A stretch of DNA of 64,000 nucleotides, taken from NCBI RefSeq assembly GCF_000227465.1, contig NC_016047.1:511001-575000 (forward strand). The letters run 5' to 3'. The stretch is from Bacillus spizizenii TU-B-10 (GTDB lineage Bacteria > Bacillota > Bacilli > Bacillales > Bacillaceae). Numbering within the stretch: the first letter of the stretch is position 1; each line of letters begins with the position of its first letter. This document shows positions 56,998 through 64,000 of the stretch, piece by piece. Made by a program: the position numbers and the translations under genes. The notes beneath the pieces are model-generated. The model was not told the origin of the DNA. It worked only from the letters and a program-made list of their open reading frames with translations, and made no database searches.

Positions 56998-58119
56998 ATG
57001 ATCGCCTTACATTTCGGTGCGGGAAATATCGGGAGGGGGTTTATCGGCGCACTGCTTCACCACTCCGGCTATGATGTGGTGTTTGCGGATGTGAACGATA
57101 CGATGGTCAGCCTCCTCAATGAAAAACGGGAATACACAGTGGAGCTGGCAGAAGAGGGGCATTCATCAGAGGTAATCGGTCCGGTCAGTGCCATCAATAG
57201 CGGCAGTCAGCTGGAGGAGCTGTATCGGCTGATCAATGAGGCGGCGCTCATCACAACAGCAGTTGGCCCGAACGTGCTGAAGCTGATTGCTCCGTCTATC
57301 GCAGAAGGGTTAAGACGAAGAGACGCTTCAAACACACTGAATATCATTGCCTGCGAAAATATGATTGGCGGGAGCAGCTTCCTGAAGAAAGAGATATACA
57401 GCCATTTAACAGAAGCTGAGCAGGAGTCCGTCAGTGAAACGGTCGGTTTTCCGAATTCCGCCGTTGACCGGATCGTGCCGATTCAGCATCATGAAGATCC
57501 GCTCAAAGTATCGGTTGAACCATTTTTTGAATGGGTCATTGATGAATCAGGCTTTAAAGGAAAAACACCAGTCATAAACGGCGCGCTATTTGTTAATGAT
57601 CTGACGCCGTACATCGAAAGAAAGTTGTTTACAGTCAACACCGGACACGCGGTGACAGCGTATGTCGGCTATCAACGCGGACTCAAAACGGTCAAAGAAG
57701 CAATCGATCATCCGGAAATCCGCCGTGTCGTTCATTCGGCGCTGCTTGAAACCGGTGACTATCTCGTCAAAACGTATGGCTTTAAGCAAACCGAACACGA
57801 ACAATATATCAAAAAAATCATCGGACGCTTTGAAAATCCATTCATTACGGACGATGTAACCCGCGTGGCGAGATCACCTCTCAGAAAACTGGGAGAGAAT
57901 GATAGACTCGTAGGCCCGGCAAAGAAAATAAAAGAGCCGAACGCACTGGCGGAAGGGATTGCCGCAGCATTGCGCTTCGATTTCACCGGTGACCCTGAAG
58001 CGGTTGAACTGCAAGCGCTGATCGAAGAAAAAGGATACAGCGGCGTGCTTCAAGAGGTGTGCGGCATTCAGTCCCATGAACCGCTGCACGCCATTGTTTT
58101 AAAGAAACTCAATCAATAA
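56998..58119 (+). CDS. mtlD: Mannitol-1-phosphate 5-dehydrogenase
   Basis: A 373-residue NAD-dependent long-chain polyol dehydrogenase. The N-terminal HFGAGNIGRGFIG is the NAD-binding glycine loop and KLFTVNTGHAVTAY the catalytic region with lysine. It converts mannitol 1-phosphate to fructose 6-phosphate for glycolysis. Last gene of the operon, with a terminator after it. Confidence 0.96.
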   Translation: MIALHFGAGNIGRGFIGALLHHSGYDVVFADVNDTMVSLLNEKREYTVELAEEGHSSEVIGPVSAINSGSQLEELYRLINEAALITTAVGPNVLKLIAPSIAEGLRRRDASNTLNIIACENMIGGSSFLKKEIYSHLTEAEQESVSETVGFPNSAVDRIVPIQHHEDPLKVSVEPFFEWVIDESGFKGKTPVINGALFVNDLTPYIERKLFTVNTGHAVTAYVGYQRGLKTVKEAIDHPEIRRVVHSALLETGDYLVKTYGFKQTEHEQYIKKIIGRFENPFITDDVTRVARSPLRKLGENDRLVGPAKKIKEPNALAEGIAAALRFDFTGDPEAVELQALIEEKGYSGVLQEVCGIQSHEPLHAIVLKKLNQ

Positions 58120-58123
58120 CCGA

Positions 58124-58158
58124 CCACCCGTGACACAATGTCACGGGCTTTTTTTACC
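58124..58158 (+). terminator. Terminator of the mtl operon
   Basis: CCCGTGAC / GTCACGGG stem with a five-base loop and T run. Confidence 0.85.
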
Positions 58159-58172
58159 ATCTCGCAATCTAG

Positions 58173-58193
58173 TATAATAGAAAACGCTTACGA
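58173..58193 (+). promoter_or_regulatory. Candidate -10 and cre-like site of ycsA
   Basis: TATAAT at 58173-58178 followed at once by GAAAACGCTTAC, which resembles cre. No convincing -35. Confidence 0.4.
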
Positions 58194-58215
58194 CAACAGG
58201 GGAAGGAGAATGACG

Positions 58216-59274
58216 ATGAAACAATTTGAGATTGCGGCAATACCGGGAGACGGAGTAGGAAGAGAGGTTGTAGCGGCTGCTGAGAAAGTGCTTCATACAG
58301 CGGCTGAGGTGCACGGAGGTTTGTCATTCTCATTCACGGCTTTTCCATGGAGCTGTGATTATTACATGGAGCACGGCGAAATGATGCCTGAAGACGGAAT
58401 ACATACGCTTACTCAATTCGAAGCGGTTTTCTTGGGGGCGGTCGGAAATCCGAAGCTGGTCCCCGATCATATTTCGTTATGGGGGCTGCTGCTGAAAATC
58501 CGGAGGGAGCTTGAGCTCTCCATTAATATGAGACCCGCCAAACAAATGGCGGGTATTACGTCGCCGCTTCTGCATCCAAATGATTTTGACCTCGTGGTGA
58601 TTCGCGAGAACAGTGAAGGTGAATACAGTGAAGTCGGCGGACGCATTCACAGAGGCGATGATGAAATCGCCATTCAGAATGCCGTATTTACGAGAAAAGC
58701 AACAGAGCGTGTCATGCGCTTTGCCTTCGAATTGGCGAAAAAACGGCGCGGCCATGTGACAAGTGCGACAAAGTCTAATGGCATTTATCACGCGATGCCG
58801 TTTTGGGATGAGGTCTTTCAGCAGACTGCCGCTGATTATAGCGGAATCGAAACGTCATCCCAGCATATTGATGCGTTGGCCGCTTTTTTTGTAACGCGTC
58901 CGGAAACGTTTGACGTCATTGTGGCGAGCAACCTGTTCGGTGATATTTTAACCGACATCAGCTCAAGCCTGATGGGAAGTATCGGTATTGCGCCGTCTGC
59001 GAACATCAACCCGTCCGGCAAATATCCGTCCATGTTCGAACCGGTTCACGGCTCAGCTCCCGACATTGCCGGCCAGAGCCTTGCCAATCCAATCGGCCAG
59101 ATTTGGACAGCAAAGCTGATGCTTGACCATTTCGGAGAGGAAGAACTGGGAGCAAAGATCCTGGATGTGATGGAGCAAGTAACAGCTGACGGCATCAAAA
59201 CACGCGACATTGGCGGACAAAGCACAACGGCTGAGGTTACGGACGAAATCTGTGCGCGTTTAAGAAAACTTTGA
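58216..59274 (+). CDS. ycsA: Tartrate dehydrogenase / isopropylmalate dehydrogenase family YcsA
   Basis: About 352 residues of the beta-decarboxylating dehydrogenase family (isocitrate/isopropylmalate/tartrate). The start EIAAIPGDGVGREV and the cofactor region FEPVHGSAPDIAGQ are conserved; RENSEGEYSEVGGR carries substrate-binding residues. It resembles tartrate dehydrogenase/decarboxylase or D-malate dehydrogenase most. GGAAGGAGA precedes ATGs at 58210 and 58216; the second has better spacing. Its 3' end overlaps the converging hydrolase gene by 15 bases. Confidence 0.9.
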   Translation: MKQFEIAAIPGDGVGREVVAAAEKVLHTAAEVHGGLSFSFTAFPWSCDYYMEHGEMMPEDGIHTLTQFEAVFLGAVGNPKLVPDHISLWGLLLKIRRELELSINMRPAKQMAGITSPLLHPNDFDLVVIRENSEGEYSEVGGRIHRGDDEIAIQNAVFTRKATERVMRFAFELAKKRRGHVTSATKSNGIYHAMPFWDEVFQQTAADYSGIETSSQHIDALAAFFVTRPETFDVIVASNLFGDILTDISSSLMGSIGIAPSANINPSGKYPSMFEPVHGSAPDIAGQSLANPIGQIWTAKLMLDHFGEEELGAKILDVMEQVTADGIKTRDIGGQSTTAEVTDEICARLRKL

Positions 59275-59868
59275 TGAAACAGGGCGGGGCAGTTTTTCTG
59301 CCTCGTTTTTTATGATGGAAAGCGTTTTGAAGAAGAGTGCCCTGTCAAAATAAACCGACTCAGGATTGGCAAAGCCATGAAGAGCATCGAATTGATAAAT
59401 CTCCAAATCGGGATGCTGTTTTTCCCTCAGTTTTTTGATAAGAACCGCAACATCAAACGACGGTTCATATGGAGGGAAAAACAATAGGACCGGGCAGGCT
59501 GGCACGTGATGAAGAGAATCGCGTATCCGGGAACCGTAATAACAAACAGCTCCGCTCACCTCAGGCATACTGCTGCATTTCCATGCGATCGTCGCGCCCG
59601 CACTGAATCCAATCACAAAGATGCGCCGTCCCGCGTTTTGCCTGATCACGTTCTGAATGATGCTTTCTCCTGTTTTCAGCCGTTCATGTTTTGTAAACTG
59701 TTCGTATGCTGTTTTTTCCTCTTGCAGTGAGTAGACTTCACCATCTCCGAGCAGGTTGGGCGTTATCACATCATATCCAGCCATTTTGATCAGCCGGCCC
59801 ATCTTTTTCATATGGATGTTTACACCGTATATTTCGTGTGCGAGAATGATGAGCGGTTTTTGGGACAT
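59260..59868 (-). CDS. Dienelactone hydrolase-like alpha/beta hydrolase
   Basis: About 202 residues from an ATG with AAAGGAG seven bases ahead. The opening LIILAHEIYGVNIHMKKMG is the dienelactone hydrolase family start (HE[IA]xG), and the nucleophile elbow is GFSAGA, with serine in place of the cysteine of true dienelactone hydrolases. LHGFANPE carries the catalytic histidine. The substrate is unknown. It may correspond to yczH of strain 168, which I cannot confirm. In 168 I recall sipU lying next to ycsA; no signal peptidase gene is present here. Confidence 0.75.
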   Translation of the reverse strand: MSQKPLIILAHEIYGVNIHMKKMGRLIKMAGYDVITPNLLGDGEVYSLQEEKTAYEQFTKHERLKTGESIIQNVIRQNAGRRIFVIGFSAGATIAWKCSSMPEVSGAVCYYGSRIRDSLHHVPACPVLLFFPPYEPSFDVAVLIKKLREKQHPDLEIYQFDALHGFANPESVYFDRALFFKTLSIIKNEAEKLPRPVSSKFS

Positions 59869-59952
59869 AACAGGCTCCTTTTGCGTTTTTTCCATTATAT
59901 CCTATCGTTGAGCTGTAGGCTGATATATAATAGTCAAAAAAGGAGAAAAAGA

Positions 59953-60345
59953 ATGAATTCATTATCTTTGCCTCACCGCTATCCGTTTTTGTTTATTGAT
60001 GGCGTGACGGAAAGCGAGCCCGGCAAACATGCGGCCGCATATAAACTGATCAGTGAGAACGACTGGTTTATCACTGACACGCAAACAGAAATACCGTTTT
60101 CACTAGTGATTGAAGCACTTGCGCAAACAGCGGCTTTTACAGGGATTACAGATGAGAACAGCTTGGGGTTATTGTCTTCTGTGAAGAAAGCGGAAAAGCT
60201 GGGCGCGGCCGTGCCCGGTGACCGGCTTGATCTTTTGTTTGAAGTCACGCGCAATCGGCGCGGGTTTGTGTTTGGACATGCCGAGGCGTCAGTAGGCGGG
60301 CAGCCTGTTGCTGAAGCTGAAATCGGCATTTATATTGAAAAATGA
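59953..60345 (+). CDS. ycsD: YcsD, FabZ-like hotdog-fold dehydratase
   Basis: A 130-residue hotdog protein. HRYPFLFIDGV contains the catalytic histidine of FabZ-type 3-hydroxyacyl-ACP dehydratases, and FSLVIEALAQTAAF the glutamate helix. It is smaller than FabZ and its substrate is unknown. The frame extends upstream to 59812, but AAAGGAG points to the ATG at 59953. Confidence 0.85.
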   Translation: MNSLSLPHRYPFLFIDGVTESEPGKHAAAYKLISENDWFITDTQTEIPFSLVIEALAQTAAFTGITDENSLGLLSSVKKAEKLGAAVPGDRLDLLFEVTRNRRGFVFGHAEASVGGQPVAEAEIGIYIEK

Positions 60346-60379
60346 AAAAAACCTTCACAACGATTTGTGAGGGGTTCTA
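60344..60379. terminator. Bidirectional terminator between ycsD and the 54-residue ORF
   Basis: CCTTCACAA / TTTGTGAGG arms with an A run before and a T-rich stretch after, between two converging genes. Confidence 0.7.
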
Positions 60380-60544
60380 TTATTTCGTATCGTAATCCCG
60401 TTCGCTCTGTGAGTCATCTCTTTGCTGGCGTTTGTGTTTTTCATCATTCATATTTTCCTTCAGCTCTTCATTCGGAATCGGATCGGTTAAGTCGTTGTGT
60501 TCGGGGTTTTCATTTGGCCGGTTTTGCTGTTTTCTTTCTGTCAT
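60380..60544 (-). CDS. Small hydrophilic protein of 54 residues, unknown function
   Basis: A short ORF beginning MTERKQQNRPNENPEHNDL and ending QSERDYDTK, very rich in Asn, Asp, Glu, Lys, Gln and Arg, with no hydrophobic core or cysteine. It is probably disordered. A GGTGAGGTG site lies seven bases before the ATG, and a terminator follows the stop, so it looks like a real gene rather than chance. Similar small charged proteins are common in spores. I do not recognise it. Confidence 0.65.
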   Translation of the reverse strand: MTERKQQNRPNENPEHNDLTDPIPNEELKENMNDEKHKRQQRDDSQSERDYDTK

Positions 60545-60676
60545 GTTTAATCACCTCACCGTTTGTTTTCCTCTTATCAGCGCACCTCAAACATGTGAAA
60601 TCGCTTTTTTGTTCCGCTGGGTATAATGTATTAGAATAGAAGGAAGAACAACTAAAAGGCAAAGAGAGGTACATAT

Positions 60677-61426
60677 ATGTCTATTCAAAGAGAAGATGTA
60701 GATATCAAGCTGATCGCAATTGATATGGATGGAACGCTGCTTAATGACGAGCAGCTGATCTCGGATGAAAACCGTAAAGCCATTCGTGAAGCCGAGGATA
60801 AGGGCGTGTACGTGGTGATCAGCACGGGCCGGACACTGATGACGTGCCGGGAGCTGGCGGAATCGCTGAAGCTGTCATCCTTTTTAATCACGGCAAATGG
60901 CAGCGAAATATGGGATTCGAATTTTAATTTGGTGGAACGCAAGCTGCTCCATACAGATCATATTCAAATGATGTGGGATTTGCGGAATAAGCACAACACC
61001 AATTTCTGGGCTTCTACGGTGAATAAGGTATGGAGAGGCGAGTTCCCGGAAAATATTACGGACCATGAATGGCTCAAATTCGGCTTTGACATTGAGGATG
61101 ACGACATCCGAAACGAAGTGCTGGAGGAGCTGAGAAAAAACAAAGAGCTCGAAATCACAAATTCAAGCCCGACAAACATTGAAGTCAACGCGCTTGGCAT
61201 CAACAAAGCCGCAGCGCTTGCGAAGGTTTCTGAAAAACTCGGCTTTACGATGGAGAATGTGATGGCGATGGGTGACAGCCTTAATGACATCGCGATGATC
61301 AAAGAAGCGGGTCTGGGCGTCGCGATGGGCAATGCGCAAGACACCGTGAAAGAAACGGCTGATTGGATCACGGATACAAATATTGAGGATGGTGTCGCTA
61401 AGGCGATTCGCCATTGGGTACTATAA
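60677..61426 (+). CDS. ycsE: HAD-superfamily phosphatase YcsE (Cof type)
   Basis: A 249-residue Cof-type HAD hydrolase: motif I IDMDGTLLND (nucleophile and acid aspartates), motif II STGR, motif III lysine and motif IV MGDSLNDIAM. From memory, YcsE is one of the enzymes that dephosphorylate 5-amino-6-ribitylamino-uracil phosphate in riboflavin synthesis. AAAGAGAGG precedes the ATG. A TATAAT lies at 60622-60627 upstream. Confidence 0.9.
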   Translation: MSIQREDVDIKLIAIDMDGTLLNDEQLISDENRKAIREAEDKGVYVVISTGRTLMTCRELAESLKLSSFLITANGSEIWDSNFNLVERKLLHTDHIQMMWDLRNKHNTNFWASTVNKVWRGEFPENITDHEWLKFGFDIEDDDIRNEVLEELRKNKELEITNSSPTNIEVNALGINKAAALAKVSEKLGFTMENVMAMGDSLNDIAMIKEAGLGVAMGNAQDTVKETADWITDTNIEDGVAKAIRHWVL

Positions 61427-61462
61427 AAAAAGGGAGTCCTAAGATGGACTCTCTTTTTTTAG
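61425..61462 (+). terminator. Terminator after ycsE
   Basis: AAAGGGAGTCC / GGACTCTCTTTTTT stem, loop of about six bases, T run. Confidence 0.8.
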
Positions 61463-61511
61463 TTTGGCAGGTTTTCTTGTGGGACCATGGTAGGTTTTCT
61501 GACAAAAGTAT

Positions 61512-61540
61512 TTCACAAACTGATATGATTGAATTATAAT
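61512..61540 (+). promoter_or_regulatory. Promoter of the ycsF operon
   Basis: TTCACA (61512-61517), 17 bases, TATAAT (61535-61540): one mismatch in -35, perfect -10. Confidence 0.7.
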
Positions 61541-61569
61541 GAACCAAAGTTCAAAAATTCGGAATAGTC

Positions 61570-61586
61570 GTTCCGAATTTCGGAAC
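61570..61586. promoter_or_regulatory. Perfect dyad GTTCCG-N5-CGGAAC, likely operator of the ycsF operon
   Basis: The dyad lies about 25 bases after the expected transcription start. An extra TTCGGAAT half-site precedes it at 61557-61564. The IclR-type regulator KipR, encoded downstream in this operon in strain 168, is the likely ligand. Confidence 0.6.
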
Positions 61587-61631
61587 AATAAATACATAAA
61601 GCATATCGTATGCTTTGGCAGGAGGGATTCT

Positions 61632-62405
61632 GTGTTTCAGATTGATTTGAACTGTGATTTAGGAGAAAGTTTCGGAGCCTATACGATAGGCCTTGACCAA
61701 GATATTTTAGAGTATGTCACATCAGCGAACATCGCATGCGGATTTCATGCAGGAGATCCCGGTGTCATGCGGAAAACCGTCGCGCTTGCGGCAGAAAAAG
61801 GCGTGAAAATCGGCGCACATCCGGGCTTGCCGGATTTACTCGGCTTTGGGCGCCGCAATATGGCGATTTCTCCTGAGGAAGCGTATGATCTCGTCGTCTA
61901 TCAAATTGGCGCGCTCTCTGGTTTTCTAAAAGCAGAGGGACTTCACATGCAGCACGTCAAGCCGCATGGCGCTTTATATAATATGGCGGCAGTCGATCAA
62001 AAGCTGTCGGACGCTATCGCGAAAGCTGTCTATAAGGTTGATCCTGGCCTGATTCTTTTCGGTCTTGCTGAGAGCGAGCTCGTAAAAGCGGGAGAACGGA
62101 TCGGACTTCAGACGGCAAATGAAGTGTTCGCCGATAGAACATACCAAGCGGACGGCACGCTGACACCGCGCTCCCAGCCGGACGCACTCATTGAAAGTGA
62201 TGATGCCGCTGTCACCCAGGTGATCAAAATGGTGAAAGAAGGGGCGGTCAAATCTCAGCAAGGGCATGATGTGTCATTAAAAGCAGATACCGTTTGCATC
62301 CATGGAGATGGAGCCCACGCGCTGACATTTGCGCAAAAAATCAGAAAAGAGCTCAAAGCGGCAGGAATTGAAGTGACAGCTATTTCAGCACAGAAGTCAA
62401 CATAA
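61632..62405 (+). CDS. pxpA: 5-oxoprolinase subunit A (LamB/YcsF family)
   Basis: 257 residues from a GTG with AGGAGG nine bases ahead; the frame is open back to 61539. The start [14 protein letters not shown] is the LamB/YcsF family signature. PxpA (YcsF) with PxpB and PxpC (KipI and KipA, outside the window) hydrolyses 5-oxoproline to glutamate with ATP. First gene of the operon. Confidence 0.93.
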   Translation: MFQIDLNCDLGESFGAYTIGLDQDILEYVTSANIACGFHAGDPGVMRKTVALAAEKGVKIGAHPGLPDLLGFGRRNMAISPEEAYDLVVYQIGALSGFLKAEGLHMQHVKPHGALYNMAAVDQKLSDAIAKAVYKVDPGLILFGLAESELVKAGERIGLQTANEVFADRTYQADGTLTPRSQPDALIESDDAAVTQVIKMVKEGAVKSQQGHDVSLKADTVCIHGDGAHALTFAQKIRKELKAAGIEVTAISAQKST

Positions 62406-62419
62406 AGGAGGAACAATAG

Positions 62420-63634
62420 ATGGGGCAACAGAAAAAAACAGCAGAAAAAAAAGCGGGCAGCTGGTCATTGCTGATGGGTGCTGCCTTTTTAATGGCCACT
62501 TCGGCGATCGGCCCAGGTTTCCTGACACAAACCGCAACATTCACAAACACACTCGCGGCAAGCTTCGGTTTTGTCATCTTAATCTCTATTATTTTAGATA
62601 TTTTCGCCCAAACCAATGTTTGGCGCATTATCGCTGTGTCTGGAAAACGCGGTCAGGAAATTGCGAATATGGTGCTTCCGGGACTGGGGTATTTCATCGC
62701 CATTCTCGTCGTGCTTGGCGGACTAGCTTTTAATATCGGGAATATCGGAGGTGCCGGTCTCGGACTCCAAGTGCTGTTCGGCATTACACCAGAAACAGGC
62801 GCTTTGATCAGTGCTGTCGTTGCCATTTTCATCTTTTTAATCAAAGAAGCAGGAAAAGCGATGGACCGCTTTACGCAAATTGCGGGCTTTGCCATGATCA
62901 TCTTAACGCTGTACGTCGCAATCACGTCTGCACCGCCAGTCGGACAGGCTGTGGCAAACACCTTTGCCCCTGAACAAATCAGTATATTCGCAATTGTAAC
63001 ACTAGTCGGCGGGACAGTTGGCGGATACATCACGTTTGCTGGGGGACACCGCTTACTGGATGCTGGCATTAAAGGAAAGGAAGCGATTCCGCAGGTGACA
63101 AAAAGCTCGGTTGCCGGAATTTTAATTACATCTGTTATGCGAATTGCCCTTTTCTTAGCTGTGCTCGGCGTTGTTTCAAAAGGCCTGCATATTGACGAAA
63201 GCAACCCGGCGGCCTCAGTGTTCCAGCTGGCAGCGGGAAATGTCGGTTATAAAATTTTCGGATTGATCATGTGGTCTGCGGCCATTACCTCTGTTATCGG
63301 GGCAGCTTATACGTCTGTTTCGTTCTTTAAAACCTTTTCTCCGAAAATTGAAAGGAATTCACGCGGCATTATTATCGGCTTTATCGTGATTTCTACGTTA
63401 GCTTTTGTCACAATCGGACAGCCTGCGAAAATTCTCGTGCTTGTCGGATCACTAAATGGCTTAATTCTGCCGATTGCGCTAGGAACGCTGCTTATTGCCG
63501 CATATAAGAAAAAGATTATTGGTGATTATAAGCATCCGCTTTGGCTGACCGTTTCAGGTGCACTTGTTGTGGTCGTAATGGCGATTATGGGAGTCTACAC
63601 GTTATTTACACAACTTCCTCAATTGTGGAGCTGA
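62420..63634 (+). CDS. ycsG: NRAMP-like transporter YcsG
   Basis: A 404-residue membrane protein with about eleven hydrophobic segments. ATSAIGPGFLTQTATF near the start resembles the first helix of NRAMP proteins (which carry DPGN there), but the metal-binding Asp and Asn are absent, so it probably does not move divalent metals. Its place between pxpA and ycsI suggests a role in importing 5-oxoproline or a related compound; that is inference. AAAGGAGG precedes the ATG. Confidence 0.88.
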   Translation: MGQQKKTAEKKAGSWSLLMGAAFLMATSAIGPGFLTQTATFTNTLAASFGFVILISIILDIFAQTNVWRIIAVSGKRGQEIANMVLPGLGYFIAILVVLGGLAFNIGNIGGAGLGLQVLFGITPETGALISAVVAIFIFLIKEAGKAMDRFTQIAGFAMIILTLYVAITSAPPVGQAVANTFAPEQISIFAIVTLVGGTVGGYITFAGGHRLLDAGIKGKEAIPQVTKSSVAGILITSVMRIALFLAVLGVVSKGLHIDESNPAASVFQLAAGNVGYKIFGLIMWSAAITSVIGAAYTSVSFFKTFSPKIERNSRGIIIGFIVISTLAFVTIGQPAKILVLVGSLNGLILPIALGTLLIAAYKKKIIGDYKHPLWLTVSGALVVVVMAIMGVYTLFTQLPQLWS

Positions 63635-63639
63635 TAAAG

Positions 63640-64000
63640 GTGGAGCAATTAAACAAAATGGCGCCGAAGGATGTGCGCGCCTTGATACGAGAGGGAAAAA
63701 TAACCGGGCCGACTGCAGGAATGTCCGGCGGCTATGCCCAAGCGAATCTTGTGATTTTGAAGAAAGACCTTGCGTTTGACTTCCTGCTGTTTTGCCAGCG
63801 GAATCAAAAACCCTGTCCTGTGCTGGATGTGACAGAAGCGGGTTCGCCAGTGCCATCGCTGGTCGCGCCGGATGCTGATATCAGAACGGACTTTCCAAAA
63901 TACCGTATTTACAGGCAGGGTATCTTGACGGAAGAAGTATCTGATATTACGCCATACTGGGAGGATGACTTTGTCGGCTTTCTGATCGGATGCAGTTTCT
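63640..64000 (+). CDS. ycsI: YcsI, DUF1445 / D-glutamate cyclase-like protein (partial, 3' end outside window)
   Basis: The frame is open from a GTG at 63640 to the window end, giving the first 120 residues. TGPTAGMSGGYAQANLVIL and FLLFCQRNQKPCPVLDVTE are the family hallmarks of DUF1445 (UPF0317), whose vertebrate relative is D-glutamate cyclase acting on 5-oxo-D-proline. This fits the 5-oxoproline operon. TGGAG lies nine bases before the GTG; an in-frame ATG at 63658 is an alternative. Confidence 0.88.
   Translation, partial: MEQLNKMAPKDVRALIREGKITGPTAGMSGGYAQANLVILKKDLAFDFLLFCQRNQKPCPVLDVTEAGSPVPSLVAPDADIRTDFPKYRIYRQGILTEEVSDITPYWEDDFVGFLIGCSF

Overview
The window is a chromosomal segment of a Bacillus subtilis-group genome. 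I recognise it by gene content and order: the end of the surfactin synthetase operon, sfp-yczE, tcyABC, bsdBCD, gerK, yclJK, rapC-phrC, yclNOPQ, gabRTD, glcU-gdh, ycnKJI, mtlAFD and the ycsFGI operon. Strong AGGAGG-type ribosome binding sites, GTG/TTG starts, U-tailed terminators, a Fur box, a cre site and a sporulation-type promoter fit a low-GC Gram-positive spore former. No rRNA, tRNA, insertion sequence, prophage or CRISPR array was seen. Two differences from laboratory strain 168, as I remember it, stand out: sfp is full length (224 codons), and a broken rap gene with an intact phr gene lies between yczE and tcyC.

Layout. 1-14.7 kb holds surfactin and its accessory genes: the last module of SrfAB (Leu-A, PCP, E), SrfAC (C-A-PCP-TE), the type II thioesterase SrfAD, the MFS transporter YcxA, YcxB, YcxC, the MocR regulator YcxD, Sfp, YczE and the degenerate rap/phr module. 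14.7-25.5 kb holds the cystine ABC importer TcyABC, the LysR regulator BsdA with the non-oxidative hydroxyarylic acid decarboxylase BsdBCD, YclD, YclE, the peptide transporter YclF, the beta-helix protein YclG and YczF. 25.6-35.9 kb holds the germinant receptor gerKA-KC-KB, the ABC exporter YclHI facing the two-component system YclJK, the quorum module rapC-phrC and a 35-residue YjcZ-type peptide gene. 36-46.9 kb holds aspartokinase III (YclM), the Fur-controlled siderophore importer YclNOPQ, the multidrug transporter YcnB with its TetR regulator YcnC, the oxidoreductase/monooxygenase pair YcnDE facing the ArsR regulator YczG, and GabR. 47-58.1 kb holds gabT-gabD, the sporulation glucose genes glcU-gdh, the copper operon ycnK-ycnJ-ycnI, ycnL and the mannitol operon mtlAFD. 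58.2-64 kb holds ycsA, a dienelactone hydrolase-like gene, ycsD, a 54-residue ORF, the HAD phosphatase ycsE and the 5-oxoproline/NRAMP operon ycsF-ycsG-ycsI, which runs off the window.

How parts connect. Sfp converts the PCP domains of the surfactin synthetase to holo form, so a surfactin-producing phenotype is expected. ComA is the known activator of srfA and rapC; RapC inhibits ComA and the PhrC pentapeptide ERGMT relieves this. The broken rap at 14 kb also carries ComA-like half-sites, so the window holds one working and one decayed quorum module. Several divergent or leader regions carry clear dyads or direct repeats that suggest local control: ycxC/ycxD, bsdA/bsdB, yclI/yclJ, ycnC, ycnE/yczG, gabR/gabT, mtlA and ycsF. 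The ArsR gene yczG looks leaderless.
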